Shown one piece after another: positions 36,036 through 45,712 of a DNA stretch of 64,000 nt. The stretch is from assembly GCF_010868145.1 (NCBI RefSeq), contig NZ_JAAGUY010000002.1:390245-454244 (forward strand). Reading direction: 5' to 3'. The translations under genes were made by a program, and so were the position numbers. Position 1 is the stretch's first letter. Each line of letters begins with the position of its first letter. The notes under the pieces were generated by a model. That model worked only from the letters and a program-made list of their open reading frames with translations, was not told the DNA's origin and made no database searches. Source of the stretch: Nocardia cyriacigeorgica (GTDB taxonomy: Bacteria > Actinomycetota > Actinomycetes > Mycobacteriales > Mycobacteriaceae).

Positions 36036-37268
36036 CTATGCAGGTACGAGACCCACCTGGCGGCAGAGATCGTTGACGTCGTTCCTCATGCCCGAGGGGG
36101 GATTTCGCATCAGGACGTGCAGGATGTCGCGGGCATGGCCGTTGTACTTGATCGTTTCCGGTGCGGTGCGCGCCGATTTGTCCAGCAGGGCAAGCGCGGC
36201 CACCGGTTCGTCACGCTGGTAGTGGGCGCGAGCGACCTCGATGAAGTGGCGGCTGCGCCGGGGGATCGAGGTGATCTGGTCTGCGTCGAATCCCCTGGCC
36301 GCTCGAAGTGCCTCGCCGGAGCGGCGCAGCTCGACGCCGAGGGTCGTTGCATGGGCCGCCATCACCGGAATCGAGAACGACGTCTGGACATGCCGGTAGC
36401 TCGGGCCGAGGAGCCGCGCGGTCGTGGCTGCGTTTTCCCAGTACGACCAGGCTTCGCCATGGCGGCCGCGGCGGGCGTGAACGTAGGCGATTTCGGCATG
36501 TAGAGCGCCAGAGATGCCGCGCCAGTCGTCGATGGTGTCGTCGCGATCGAGGTAGGGTGTGAGCCGCTCGATCGCAGTCCGAGCGATCGCGATGGCTTCT
36601 TCCCACCGGCCCGAATCTCGTAGCGCTTGAGCCATCGCCCATGCCCCGCAGGCGATTACATACGGATCGTCGGCTTCGTAACCCTCGGACAGGGCGCGAT
36701 CGGCCACCATCCAGACGAGTTCGGGCGCCGGTTGGTAGGCGACGTAGAAGTCGGCCAGCTGATAGACCCCGGCCAGCGTGCGGCGGGCCGTACGGCGGTT
36801 CGTACCACCGGCTCGCACCGCTCCCTGAGCGTCCCTGATCAATGCGGGCAACAGCGTTCCGAGCTGGGTCCGATGATCCGGACTGGCGTGCCGGACCGTC
36901 CAGGCCTGCCGCAACCGTTCCTCGAGATGGACGACGTTCGCAGCGCGTGCCGGAGGTGCCAATCGGTAGTCGGTGAGGGCTGCCTGTACCTCCGTCAGAG
37001 CGCCATGCCGCTCACCAGCGAACACCGCCACCGGAACGGCGTGCCCATTTCCGGTCAGCTCGGCCAGATCGGCGAGCTCGAGCGCATGCGCGATGTGCAG
37101 CAGCATCGGCAACCGGGGTGGTTGCAGGCGGCCGTTCTCGACGGCTTTCAGCCATTCGGTGGATCGGCCCACAAGGCCGGCGAGAACCGCTCTCGACATG
37201 CCAGCCCGTTCCCGCAGGCGCTTGATACGCGATCCGATCGGAGCTTCCTCGACAGGGTTGATCCCCAC
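36036..37268 (-). CDS. XRE-family regulator with TPR-like sensor domain
   Basis: A 410-residue regulator. The helix-turn-helix is near 10-65 (IGSRIKRLRERAGMSRAVLA, GRSTEWLKAVENGR). The remaining 330 residues are a helical TPR-like region (CGAWAMAQALRDSGRWEEAI, LHAEIAYVHARRGRHGEAW). This is the layout of many actinomycete peptide- or development-sensing regulators. GTG 37268 has GGAAGG 7 bases upstream and is preferred over far-upstream ATG codons whose sequence is antisense to other genes. It is divergent from two small genes, which are probably part of the same circuit. Confidence 0.85.
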   Translation of the reverse strand: MGINPVEEAPIGSRIKRLRERAGMSRAVLAGLVGRSTEWLKAVENGRLQPPRLPMLLHIAHALELADLAELTGNGHAVPVAVFAGERHGALTEVQAALTDYRLAPPARAANVVHLEERLRQAWTVRHASPDHRTQLGTLLPALIRDAQGAVRAGGTNRRTARRTLAGVYQLADFYVAYQPAPELVWMVADRALSEGYEADDPYVIACGAWAMAQALRDSGRWEEAIAIARTAIERLTPYLDRDDTIDDWRGISGALHAEIAYVHARRGRHGEAWSYWENAATTARLLGPSYRHVQTSFSIPVMAAHATTLGVELRRSGEALRAARGFDADQITSIPRRSRHFIEVARAHYQRDEPVAALALLDKSARTAPETIKYNGHARDILHVLMRNPPSGMRNDVNDLCRQVGLVPA

Positions 37269-37451
37269 GGCATCCCTTCCGCTGCTGAACCCTTTTTCCC
37301 AGCGTAGCCCCGGGTAGCAATGCCTGAGGTACGAAACGTACCTGTCGGTGGCACGCGGCCTTCCTACTGTCGCAGAGCACCGGCGCCGGGTGCGTGCCTC
37401 ACATTCCCCGGCGCCGGTGGTTCCCAAAAACCAACAACCGCAGGGGGTTCG

Positions 37452-37724
37452 ATGTCGAATTACATCGCCGCGTTCGCTGTGGCGGGCTCGATCGCCGTAT
37501 TGCTGCTCGGCTTGATCTACGTGCTTCCCTACACCTTCGGCGAGGATGAACCGCCGATCACGGCGCAAGCCCCGCGGATGTCGGCGCGGACGGCGCACAG
37601 CACCATGCAGGTGCATCGGCGGTGCAGTATCGAGGATTGCCCGCATAAGCGGGATGCCTACAGCACGTTGGTTGCGGTGGGGGCGATCACTCCGGATCGG
37701 CGGGCCGAGCGGTTCGTGCGGTGA
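37452..37724 (+). CDS. Small single-helix membrane protein next to XRE regulator
   Basis: A 90-residue protein. An N-terminal helix (IAAFAVAGSIAVLLLGLIYVL) is followed by a hydrophilic tail with CSIEDCPHKRDAY, a CxxxxC pair that may bind metal or form a disulphide. GGGGG lies 4 to 5 bases before the ATG. The stop overlaps the GTG of the next small gene. It is divergent from the XRE regulator. I know no function. The position suggests a target or partner of the regulator. Confidence 0.68.
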   Translation: MSNYIAAFAVAGSIAVLLLGLIYVLPYTFGEDEPPITAQAPRMSARTAHSTMQVHRRCSIEDCPHKRDAYSTLVAVGAITPDRRAERFVR

Positions 37725-37864
37725 CCGATCCGGAGGACGAGACTTGTGGGTGGGTGCAGTGGGACGACGGCACCTGGTCGACGGTCGACAAATACGGGAT
37801 GCCGGGTGAGCGGCGCACGCTGGAGGAGATTCTTCAGGCTTGGGAAGGTGGTGAGCCGGTGTGA
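37721..37864 (+). CDS. 47-residue acidic small protein
   Basis: Read directly from the sequence: GTG 37721 to TGA 37862. The product is acidic and Trp-rich (CGWVQWDDGTWSTV, then YGMPGERRTLEEI, QAWEGGEPV). Its GTG sits in the TGA of the 90-residue membrane protein (GTGA), so the two are translationally coupled. The Trp/Asp/Gly pattern is regular, suggesting a small folded domain. Too short to name. It may be the ligand or modulator of the XRE protein next door (speculation). Confidence 0.55.
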   Translation: MTDPEDETCGWVQWDDGTWSTVDKYGMPGERRTLEEILQAWEGGEPV

Positions 37865-38004
37865 ACGACACTCGTATGCGGCAGTTTTCCCAGCACACGT
37901 AGATAACTGAGGGTTGCCTAATTCGATCGACGTTCATCTTGTCGTCGTCTCGGAATCGCCCTCGTGGTCTACCGTGCGGCCGTCAGCTTGATCCAGGAGG
38001 CACC

Positions 38005-40053
38005 GTGAGCTTCACCCCACTCGCCCTATTCGTGCAGCACGACGGCAGATCGTCGCGCTCCGCGGTCACCTGCGCCTACAAGTGCGGTAACGCCTGCTTC
38101 CACGAGGTCTCCAACAAGTCCTCGGGTGAGTACTTCGGTGACATCGTGGCCGCCATGTCGCGGCGCGGGGTGCTGAAGGGTGGCGCGGCCGCGGTGCTCG
38201 CGGTGGGTGCGGGTAGTTTGCTCGCGGCTTGCGGTGACGACAACGGCGCCGGTGCTGCGTCGAACGGCGAGGCCGGATCGGGCACCGGGTTCACGCCGGT
38301 TGCGCCGAACAAAGAAGACGCCGTCGTCGTCCCGGAAGGCTACGAGCAGGGCGTGGTGATCCGCTGGGGCGACCCGATCTTCGAGGACGCGCCGCCGTTC
38401 GACTTCGACAAACAGACCGCCGCCGCGCAGGCCGAGCAGTTCGGCTACAACAACGACTTCGCCGCCCTGCTGCCCATCGAGGGTCAGGCCAACCGCTACC
38501 TGCTGGTGGTCAATCACGAGTACACCACCGAGCCCTTCATGTTCAAGGGCTTCAACGGCGACACCATGACACCCGAACAGTTCGGCATCGCCATTGCCGC
38601 GCACGGGCTTTCGGTGGTGGAGGTCGTGGGCGAGTCGGGTTCCGGCAAGCTCGCGCCCGCCTTCGGCAAGTACAACCGGCGCATCACCGCCGATACCGAA
38701 TTCCTGCTCACCGGTCCTGCGGCAGGTAGCGATTTCGTGAAGACTTCCGCCGACCCCACCGGTACCAAGGTCGCGGGTACCTTCGCCAACTGTGCCGGTG
38801 GTGTGACCCCGTGGGGCACTGTGCTTTCCGGTGAGGAGAACTTCAACGGCTACTTCGTCGGCACACCTGCCGATCCGGTGGCTGCCGAACGGGCCGAGCG
38901 CTACGGCGTCGGCGAGGTCGATTCCCCGCATTTCTGGGAGAAGTTCGACAAGCGCTTCGATGTGGCGCAGGAACCGAACGAGTCCAACCGGTTCGGCTAC
39001 GTGGTCGAGATCGATCCGTGGGATCCGGCGTCCACGCCGGTCAAGCATTCCGCGCTGGGGCGTAACAAGCACGAATCGGCCAACATTCATGTCACCGAAG
39101 ACGGCACCGTTGTCGCCTACAGCGGCGACGACGAGCGCTTCGAGTACATGTACAAATTCGTCTCGTCCCGCACGATCCAGCCCGGCACCGGCGCCGCGAG
39201 CCGCCGTCACAACATGACCATCCTGGACGCGGGCACCCTGTACGTCGCCAAGCTCACCGGCGATCATCCCGACCGTATCGACGGCTCCGGCAATGTCCCC
39301 TCCGACCAGGGCTTCACCGGTAAGGGTCAGTGGGTTCCGATCCTGGAAACCGCCGAAGACGGCAGCGGGAAGTCGCTGGTCGACGGAATGTCCGCCCAGG
39401 AGGTCGCGGTATTCACCCGGCTGGCCGGTGACAAGGTCGGCGCTACCAAGATGGACCGCCCGGAGGACTTCGAGGCCAACCCGAAGACCGGCAAGGTCTA
39501 TGTCGCGCTGACCAACAACACAAAGCGCGGCGAAGATGGCAAGGCAGGCGCCGACGAGGCCAATCCGCGGGTCAAGAACAAGAACGGCCAGGTCCTCGAG
39601 ATCGTCGATGATCACAAGGGCACCGACTTCACCTGGTCGCTGCTGCTGGTCTGTGGCGATCCGGCGGCGGCCGACACCTACTACGGCGGCTTCGACAAAA
39701 CCAAGGTCAGCCCGATCTCCTGCCCCGACAATGTCGCCTTCGACCCCTACGGCAACCTGTGGATCTCGACCGACGGCAATGCGCTGAAGTCGAACGACGG
39801 GCTCTTCGCGGTGACGCTGGAGGGTGAGCGTCGTGGCGAAACCAAACAGTTCCTCACCGTGCCCGCTGGCGGCGAGACCTGTGGTCCGGTCGTCACCGAG
39901 CAGCGGGTGCTGGTGTGTGTCCAGCATCCTGGTGAAGAAGACGGCGCCTCGGCCGACGCACCTGTGTCGCACTGGCCCGACGGCGGCGATACTCAGCCGC
40001 GGCCGTCCGTGGTGGCCGTGTGGAAAGCCGACGGCGGCCGCATCGGGATGTAG
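38005..40053 (+). CDS. PhoX/DUF839-family secreted phosphatase-like protein
   Basis: A 682-residue protein. A 50-residue cytoplasmic head with CAYKCGNACFHE is followed by a Tat-type signal (MSRRGVLKGGAAAVLAVGAG) ending in LLAAC. The protein should therefore cross by the Tat route and may be lipidated. The DUF839 beta-propeller follows: VVPEGYEQGVVIRWGDP, NHEYTTEPFMF, HESANIHVTEDGTVVAYSGD, SCPDNVAFDPYGNLWIS. PhoX enzymes are calcium- and iron-dependent phosphatases. The activity here is inferred. GTG 38005 has AGGAGG 4 bases upstream; other starts up to 37939 lack a site. Confidence 0.88.
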   Translation: MSFTPLALFVQHDGRSSRSAVTCAYKCGNACFHEVSNKSSGEYFGDIVAAMSRRGVLKGGAAAVLAVGAGSLLAACGDDNGAGAASNGEAGSGTGFTPVAPNKEDAVVVPEGYEQGVVIRWGDPIFEDAPPFDFDKQTAAAQAEQFGYNNDFAALLPIEGQANRYLLVVNHEYTTEPFMFKGFNGDTMTPEQFGIAIAAHGLSVVEVVGESGSGKLAPAFGKYNRRITADTEFLLTGPAAGSDFVKTSADPTGTKVAGTFANCAGGVTPWGTVLSGEENFNGYFVGTPADPVAAERAERYGVGEVDSPHFWEKFDKRFDVAQEPNESNRFGYVVEIDPWDPASTPVKHSALGRNKHESANIHVTEDGTVVAYSGDDERFEYMYKFVSSRTIQPGTGAASRRHNMTILDAGTLYVAKLTGDHPDRIDGSGNVPSDQGFTGKGQWVPILETAEDGSGKSLVDGMSAQEVAVFTRLAGDKVGATKMDRPEDFEANPKTGKVYVALTNNTKRGEDGKAGADEANPRVKNKNGQVLEIVDDHKGTDFTWSLLLVCGDPAAADTYYGGFDKTKVSPISCPDNVAFDPYGNLWISTDGNALKSNDGLFAVTLEGERRGETKQFLTVPAGGETCGPVVTEQRVLVCVQHPGEEDGASADAPVSHWPDGGDTQPRPSVVAVWKADGGRIGM

Positions 40054-40069
40054 CCCGGTTCGGCGGCGG

Positions 40070-40816
40070 TCAGCTGCTACCGAATAGCCCGGCCATATTC
40101 GCGAACTGCGCGAAGTTGCCCTGGGCGCCGCTGTAGACGTTCAGGTCGGTGCCGCCGGCAATACCGGGGACAGACCCGCTGTCGGTGGTCTGCCAGAACG
40201 TCCACGTCGGCCAGTCGCCGGGGACCTCCGGCTGTGGATTGCCGCGATAGTCGGCGATCCACAGCGGGTACCGGTGGAACTGATTGCTGTCGGCCATCGC
40301 GGTGCGCCAGAAGGTGGGATAGGTGTAGATGATCGGCACCCGGCCGGTCAGTGCCTGGACGGTGTTGAGGTAGCGGTGTGTCCAGTCGATCAGCGCGGCC
40401 GGTGCCAGCCCGCCGGAATGCTCCAGGTCGAGCACGGGCGGCAGATCCAGTGGCCCGTTCTGGCCGAGCACCACTGCCGCGTACATCGCGGCCTGCGGTT
40501 CCGGCGGCAGATTCGGTCGCGCGTAGTGGTAGGTCCCACGCGCCACACCCGCAGCGCGCATCAGCACGCTGTCGGGCACGAAGTACGGGTTGATGTAGCT
40601 CAGTCCCTCGGTCGCCTTCACCATCGCGAAGTCGTGCCCGGAACGCTTCACCGCGAACCAGTCGATCATCCGGCCGTCGATGTGCTGCCAGGACGAGACG
40701 TCGGGCCCGGTTTGCTCGGCGTGCGCCGTCGCGGGCAGGGTTGCCGCAAGGATGCCGCCCACGGCGAACGCGGACAGTGCAAGCTTGCTGGTCGCTCTCC
40801 ATCGGGTGCTGTCCAT
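40070..40816 (-). CDS. GH25-family lysozyme
   Basis: A 248-residue secreted muramidase. The signal peptide (ALSAFAVGGILAATLP) ends in AHA. The domain begins TGPDVSSWQH and has the catalytic DLE motif in VLDLEHS, the barrel strands DFAMVKATEGLSYINPYF and RGTYHYARPN, and FWQTTDSG near the end. It should cut the MurNAc-GlcNAc bond of peptidoglycan, for remodelling or attack on other bacteria. It is convergent with the PhoX-like gene. A CRP-type half-perfect site lies 30 bases upstream of the start. Confidence 0.92.
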   Translation of the reverse strand: MDSTRWRATSKLALSAFAVGGILAATLPATAHAEQTGPDVSSWQHIDGRMIDWFAVKRSGHDFAMVKATEGLSYINPYFVPDSVLMRAAGVARGTYHYARPNLPPEPQAAMYAAVVLGQNGPLDLPPVLDLEHSGGLAPAALIDWTHRYLNTVQALTGRVPIIYTYPTFWRTAMADSNQFHRYPLWIADYRGNPQPEVPGDWPTWTFWQTTDSGSVPGIAGGTDLNVYSGAQGNFAQFANMAGLFGSS

Positions 40817-40845
40817 GCCGTCCGACGATAGCTACTCGGTGTCAC

Positions 40846-40861
40846 TGTGACCAGTGTTACA
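40846..40861. promoter_or_regulatory. CRP-like site upstream of the lysozyme gene
   Basis: TGTGA-CCAGTG-TTACA matches the CRP consensus TGTGA(N6)TCACA at 9 of 10 positions. It lies 30 bases before the lysozyme start codon. It may be chance; regulation is inferred. Confidence 0.35.
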
Positions 40862-41032
40862 CCTGATGCTTTTGCCGACTGTTCACCCGTCGAATGCTGG
40901 GATCGGTGTCCGGCGCTCGGCGTTGATTCACCTGGAATCGCGGGTGTCGTTCCACGCGGGGAACGCGGGCGGGCTTCTGCCGGATGCGGCCCGCGTTACG
41001 TCCGGTCGGCGCAGGCGGGGCGTTCGAGCTGG

Positions 41033-41437
41033 TCAGGCAGGCTGGCAGGTGTCGCGCAGCGAGCAGGCTCCACACGACTGCCCGCAGCCACCGGTCTCTG
41101 CGGGCGGGGCGAGAGCGGCGGCCGCACGGGCACCGGCGGTGGCGCCCGCACCCAGGGTGAACAGGGCGATGACCCCGACGCCGAGGGCGATCAGGACGAC
41201 AGCGAAGCCGCCTGCGGCCAGCGTCACGAGTCCGCCGCAGAACAGCAGGGCACCGGCAGCGAGGGAGGTGGGGGCGGCGACTCGGTTGGCGACGCGGAAG
41301 ACCTCGTCGGTGCTGAGTGCCTCGTCGGTGTGGACGCCGACGAATCGGTTGCGGGGCAGTTTGCCCGCCAGTCCCAGCACGCCGATCGCCAGCGCTACCG
41401 CGGCCAGCAGGAACAGGATGATGGGGACGACAACCAC
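41033..41437 (-). CDS. SdpI-family-like membrane protein with Cys-rich tail
   Basis: A 134-residue protein with about three helices ([56 protein letters not shown]). Between helices 1 and 2, [20 protein letters not shown] matches the SdpI/YfhL immunity-protein signature. The C-terminus ends [17 protein letters not shown], four Cys in CxxxCxxCxxxxxC spacing, an unusual cytoplasmic or periplasmic metal-binding-like tail. SdpI proteins give immunity to a toxin or sense it, but no toxin gene is adjacent. Role is unknown. Confidence 0.75.
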   Translation of the reverse strand: MVVVPIILFLLAAVALAIGVLGLAGKLPRNRFVGVHTDEALSTDEVFRVANRVAAPTSLAAGALLFCGGLVTLAAGGFAVVLIALGVGVIALFTLGAGATAGARAAAALAPPAETGGCGQSCGACSLRDTCQPA

Positions 41438-41530
41438 CCCAGCAGGCTACCGTAGGCCCTCTCACCAGCGGTCGACCGCTCCAGGAAGGTCCGGCCGATC
41501 GTGGTCGGCATCACGTGCCGAGGACCCCCG

Positions 41531-41549
41531 CAGCCCCTTTTTGGGGTTG
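41531..41549. other. Short hairpin in the leuS leader region
   Basis: CAGCCCC and GGGGTTG pair over 7 positions (one G-T) around TTTTT, 70 bases before leuS. It could end transcription of an upstream read-through or belong to the leader. No T-box features are evident. Confidence 0.3.
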
Positions 41550-41618
41550 TCAAGTCCCAGGTCTTACCCTGTTCGACGACGTTATTTCTCCCGATCGGCG
41601 CGTAAAGAAGGCAGGACC

Positions 41619-44492
41619 GTGCAGGAATCCCGTGCAACCGAAAATGCGGCCGGGCAGACCGCCGCGACCGATGACGCACCTGCGCACCGCTACACCGCCG
41701 AGCTCGCCGGCCGGATCGAGCGTCGCTGGCAGCGGAACTGGACCGAACGCGGCACCTTCCACGCGCCGAACCCGGTAGGTCCATTGGCCGGGCCGACGCC
41801 GCCGGACAAGCTGTTCGTGCAGGACATGTTCCCGTACCCGTCGGGCGCGGGCCTGCACGTCGGTCACCCGCTGGGTTATATCGCCACCGATGTGTTCGCC
41901 CGCTACCACCGGATGCACGGCCGCAACGTGCTGCACGCGTTGGGCTACGACGCCTTCGGCCTGCCCGCCGAGCAGTACGCGGTGCAGACCGGTGCGCATC
42001 CGCGCGACACCACCGAAACCAATATCGCGACCATGCAGGGTCAGCTGGACCGGCTCGGCCTCGGCCACGACCGGCGCCGCTCGTTCGCGACCACCGACCC
42101 CGAGTACTACAAGTGGACGCAGTGGATCTTCCTGCGCATCTACAACGCCTGGTACGACCAGGAGCTGGATCGGGCCCGCCCCATCGTGGAACTGGAAGAG
42201 CAGTTCGCCTCCGGCGCGCGTGCCGTCCCGGACGGCAAGGACTGGGCGAGCCTGTCCGCCGCCGAGCGCCGCGCCCTGATCGACTCCTATCGCCTGGTGT
42301 ACCAAACGGATTCGGTGGTCAACTGGTGCCCCGGCCTGGGTACGGTGCTGTCCAACGAGGAGGTCACCGCCGAGGGCCGCAGTGAGCGCGGCAACTTCCC
42401 GGTGTTCCGTAAGCGCCTGTGGCAGTGGATGATGCGGATCACCTCCTACTCCGATCGTCTGGTCGACGATCTGGATCGGCTGGACTGGCCGGAGAACGTC
42501 AAGGCCATGCAGCGCAACTGGATCGGGCGTTCGCGCGGTGCCCAGGTGCGGTTCGCGGCCGACGGTCACGAGCTCGAGGTCTTCACCACCCGCCCGGACA
42601 CCCTGTTCGGCGCCACCTACGTGGTGCTGGCCCCCGAGCACGAGCTGGCCGATCAGCTGACCGCGGCCGCCTGGCCCGAGGGCGTCGACCCGCGCTGGAC
42701 CAATGGTGGCGCCGCCACTCCCGCCGACGCCGTCGCCGACTATCGCAAGGCGATCGCCGCGAAGTCGGATGTGGAGCGGCAGGAGAACAAGGAGAAGACC
42801 GGCGTCTTCCTCGGTAGCTACGCGACCAACCCGGTCAATGGCGCGCAGGTGCCGATCTTCGTCGCCGACTATGTGCTCAGTGGTTACGGCACCGGCGCGA
42901 TCATGGCCGTTCCCGGTCACGACCAGCGCGACTGGGAGTTCGCGACCGCGTTCGGTCTGCCGATCATCGAGGTGATCTCCGGTGGTGACGTCACCGAGGC
43001 CGCCTACTCCGGCGACGGCGCCCTGGTGAACTCCGGCTACCTCGACGGCCTGAGCGTCGACGAGGCCAAGGCCACGGTTATCGGCCGCCTGGAAGCCGAC
43101 GGTCACGGCACCGGCACCGTGCAGTACAAGCTGCGCGACTGGCTGTTCGCTCGGCAGCGGTACTGGGGCGAGCCGTTCCCCATCGTCTACGACGAGGACG
43201 GCGCACCGCACGCCCTGCCGGAATCCATGCTGCCCGTGCAGCTTCCGGAGCTGGACGATTTCGCTCCGGTCACCTTCGACCCCGACGACGCCGATTCCGA
43301 ACCGTCGCCGCCGCTGGCCAAGGCCACCGACTGGGTGCATGTCGAACTCGATCTGGGTGACGGTCCCAAGAAGTACCGTCGCGACACCAACGTCATGCCG
43401 AACTGGGCGGGCAGCTCCTGGTATCAGCTGCGCTACGCCGACCCGGCGAACTCGGAAACGTTCTGCGCCAAGGAGAACGAGCAGTACTGGCTGGGTCCGC
43501 GTGCCGAAGGCCACGGCCCCGACGATCCGGGCGGCGTCGACCTGTACGTCGGTGGTGTCGAGCATGCCGTGCTGCATCTGCTGTACGCGCGGTTCTGGCA
43601 GAAGGTGCTGTTCGACCTGGGCGATGTTTCCGGATGCGAGCCGTACCGCCGCCTGTTCAACCAGGGCTATATCCAGGCCTACGCCTACACGGACGCCCGT
43701 GGTGCCTATGTGCCAGCGGCCGAGGTCATCGAGCGGGACGGCACGTTCTTCTGGACCGATGCCTCCGGTACCGAGATCCAGGTGAACCAGGAGTACGGCA
43801 AGATCGGCAAATCGCTGAAGAACGCCATCTCCCCGGACGAGATCTGCGATCAGTACGGCGCCGACACCTTCCGTTTCTACGAGATGTCGATGGGTCCGCT
43901 GGACACATCGCGGCCGTGGGCGACCAAGGATGTCGTCGGCGCGCACCGGTTCCTGCAGCGGGTGTGGCGTCTGGTGGTGGACGAGGAGACCGGCGCAGTG
44001 CGCGTCACCGCCGCGGCACCCTCCGATGAGACGCTGCGTCTGCTGCACAAGACGATCGCCGGTGTCGACGAGGATCTGGCCGCGTTGCGCGACAACACCG
44101 CAGGCGCCAAGCTGATCGAGCTGACCAACCACCTCACCAAGGCCTATCCGGAGGGCGCGCCGCGTTCGGTGGTGGAGCCGGTGGTGCTGATGCTGGCTCC
44201 GCTGGCCCCGCACATCACCGAGGAACTGTGGGAGCGCCTCGGCCACACCACCGCGCTGGCTCACGGCCCCTTCCCGATCGCCGATCCGGCACTGCTGGTC
44301 GACGAGTCGGTGGAGTACCCGATCCAGGTGAAGGGTAAGGTGCGCAGCCGGATCCAGGTGCCCGCCGACGCCGACCAGGCAGCGATCGAGGCGGCGGCGC
44401 TGGCCGACGAGAAGATCGCGGCGCTGCTGGAAGGTGCCGCACCGCGCAAGGTGATCGTGGTGCCCGGGCGAATGGTGAACATCGTTCCCTGA
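41619..44492 (+). CDS. leuS: Leucyl-tRNA synthetase
   Basis: A 957-residue class Ia synthetase charges tRNA-Leu. The HIGH-type motif is HVGHPLGY near 83, the editing domain covers about 290-510, and the KMSKS-type loop is KIGKSLKN near 727. GTG 41619 is chosen: GAAGG lies 8 bases upstream and the length then fits the family (Mycobacterium enzyme about 969). A far longer frame from 40854 crosses the divergent SdpI-like gene and is unlikely. In M. tuberculosis leuS (Rv0041) lies near Rv0038, ino1 and ponA1, as it does more loosely here. Confidence 0.97.
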   Translation: MQESRATENAAGQTAATDDAPAHRYTAELAGRIERRWQRNWTERGTFHAPNPVGPLAGPTPPDKLFVQDMFPYPSGAGLHVGHPLGYIATDVFARYHRMHGRNVLHALGYDAFGLPAEQYAVQTGAHPRDTTETNIATMQGQLDRLGLGHDRRRSFATTDPEYYKWTQWIFLRIYNAWYDQELDRARPIVELEEQFASGARAVPDGKDWASLSAAERRALIDSYRLVYQTDSVVNWCPGLGTVLSNEEVTAEGRSERGNFPVFRKRLWQWMMRITSYSDRLVDDLDRLDWPENVKAMQRNWIGRSRGAQVRFAADGHELEVFTTRPDTLFGATYVVLAPEHELADQLTAAAWPEGVDPRWTNGGAATPADAVADYRKAIAAKSDVERQENKEKTGVFLGSYATNPVNGAQVPIFVADYVLSGYGTGAIMAVPGHDQRDWEFATAFGLPIIEVISGGDVTEAAYSGDGALVNSGYLDGLSVDEAKATVIGRLEADGHGTGTVQYKLRDWLFARQRYWGEPFPIVYDEDGAPHALPESMLPVQLPELDDFAPVTFDPDDADSEPSPPLAKATDWVHVELDLGDGPKKYRRDTNVMPNWAGSSWYQLRYADPANSETFCAKENEQYWLGPRAEGHGPDDPGGVDLYVGGVEHAVLHLLYARFWQKVLFDLGDVSGCEPYRRLFNQGYIQAYAYTDARGAYVPAAEVIERDGTFFWTDASGTEIQVNQEYGKIGKSLKNAISPDEICDQYGADTFRFYEMSMGPLDTSRPWATKDVVGAHRFLQRVWRLVVDEETGAVRVTAAAPSDETLRLLHKTIAGVDEDLAALRDNTAGAKLIELTNHLTKAYPEGAPRSVVEPVVLMLAPLAPHITEELWERLGHTTALAHGPFPIADPALLVDESVEYPIQVKGKVRSRIQVPADADQAAIEAAALADEKIAALLEGAAPRKVIVVPGRMVNIVP

Positions 44493-44531
44493 TCGGTCCG
44501 CCCGTTCGTCGACCGACAAGGAGAATCAGCG

Positions 44532-44732
44532 ATGCCCGATCCGGACGACGAACGGGTGCCCGCACCTCAGGGCACAGCGGCTGGAATGCCCTACGACTGG
44601 CGCCGCCCGACCTGGGCCCGAGTGAAGGCCCGGGTCTGGAATCCGGACGATAGGCGGTTGTTCACGCCGAAGGCTTTCGGGTGGGGCTACGACCTGAACC
44701 TGCACCGGCTGGTGCACTGGCGGCGCCGGTAA
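44532..44732 (+). CDS. Small DUF5808 protein
   Basis: A 66-residue basic protein. The core YDWRRPTWARVKARVWNPDD and LFTPKAFGWGYDLNLHRL is the DUF5808 signature. AAGGAG lies 8 bases before the ATG and the gene follows leuS after 40 bases, so it is probably co-transcribed. Function is unknown; the Trp and Arg richness suggests a membrane-surface or nucleic-acid role (speculative). It is convergent with the deacetylase gene. Confidence 0.8.
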   Translation: MPDPDDERVPAPQGTAAGMPYDWRRPTWARVKARVWNPDDRRLFTPKAFGWGYDLNLHRLVHWRRR

Positions 44733-44738
44733 CCGCAT

Positions 44739-45530
44739 TCAGGCTTGGACTTGCAGCACATCGTTCAGCGTCACCAGTGACAGATTTCGCTCCCGAATGA
44801 TGTCGATCAGCTGACCGTAGCAGCGGGTGACCGGCGCGAAATTCGCGTGCCCGATGACGATGGTCTGCGGATTGAAATACTTACGCGCGCATTCCATCAG
44901 GTACGCCTCGGTGATCAGTCCGGAGTCCGACAGCGAGCCGTACCACATGACGGGCACGGTGTAGCCGAGGTCGGCGGCGACCGCATCGACGGTCGCGTTG
45001 TGCCTGCCGAACGGCGGGCGATAGTAGGGCGTGCCGTCGACGCCGAAGTTATTCCATAGGAACGTCTTACAGCGCTCCAGCTGGGTGGTGGCCGCCGAGG
45101 TGGAGCTAGCGGTGAGGTCGGCGTGATCCCAGGTGTGATTGCCGAGCTGGATCTGCCCGGAATCGACCATCGATCGCAATTCGTCGCGGTGGGCGCTCCA
45201 GGATTCGTAGTAGGCGGTCACGAAGAAGGTGAACCGTGCGCCGGTGTCCTTGGCGAATCTGATGTAGGCGCCGACCACTTCGGGACTCGCGCCGTCATCC
45301 ACGGTGAGCGCCATGCTCGTTCCCGGACCGGGCAGCGCGGTGATGGTGGCGGCCGGAATCGGCGTTTTCGGCCCACCCGGTGGTGGAGGCAATAGCGGCG
45401 GCGGCACCGGCGCCGGAACGGGCACCTCCGTCATCCCCGCCACCGCGGGCTCACCCTGCGCCGCACTGCATCCGGCCACAGCCACCGCGGTCCCCGCAGC
45501 CAACATCGACAACATCCGGCGTCTGTCCAT
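44739..45530 (-). CDS. Polysaccharide deacetylase lipoprotein (NodB domain)
   Basis: A 263-residue CE4 enzyme. A signal peptide with RRRMLSML and lipobox VAGC should be lipidated; a proline-rich linker (PVPAPVPPPLLPPPPGG) follows. The NodB domain shows TVDDGAS (catalytic Asp pair), HTWDH (metal His pair) and RPPFGRHNATVD. It probably deacetylates peptidoglycan or another N-acetylated glycan at the surface, for instance to resist lysozyme. ATG 45530 is preferred; ATG 45551 would add 7 residues. The neighbour downstream is DUF5808, convergent. Confidence 0.88.
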   Translation of the reverse strand: MDRRRMLSMLAAGTAVAVAGCSAAQGEPAVAGMTEVPVPAPVPPPLLPPPPGGPKTPIPAATITALPGPGTSMALTVDDGASPEVVGAYIRFAKDTGARFTFFVTAYYESWSAHRDELRSMVDSGQIQLGNHTWDHADLTASSTSAATTQLERCKTFLWNNFGVDGTPYYRPPFGRHNATVDAVAADLGYTVPVMWYGSLSDSGLITEAYLMECARKYFNPQTIVIGHANFAPVTRCYGQLIDIIRERNLSLVTLNDVLQVQA

Positions 45531-45712
45531 CACGCAACCCCGCTCGTTCAACCGAACCGTGCTACCGAAAAGACCACACTGACGTGCTGTTATGCAGCGG
45601 GAACTCTACCGATGCCAGCGGGTTTCTCCGGGATCGCCACGCAAGGTCTTCGCACGACGGTTGCCCCTTGCGCTGACTTGTCGAAATTACGCGTTGTGGT
45701 TGCGCCGATGTT

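Noticed and set aside
37911..37932. IdeR/DtxR-like sequence before the PhoX-like gene
   Set aside because: TGAGGGTTGCCTAATT matches only part of the iron-box consensus and lacks a good dyad.
37269..37937. Extension of the XRE regulator
   Set aside because: It overlaps the divergent small genes and is low in complexity. GTG 37268 has a good ribosome-binding site.
38026..39972. 648-codon minus-strand frame over the PhoX-like gene
   Set aside because: Shadow of the DUF839 gene; no start signal, no recognisable domain.
40854..41618. N-terminal 255-codon extension of leuS
   Set aside because: It crosses the SdpI-like gene in antisense, is Arg/Pro-rich, and makes leuS far too long. A good GTG and GAAGG exist at 41619.
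41550..44519. 989-codon open frame on the minus strand over leuS
   Set aside because: It is the antisense shadow of leuS; GC-rich codons leave few stops. The product has no domain pattern and leuS motifs are unmistakable.
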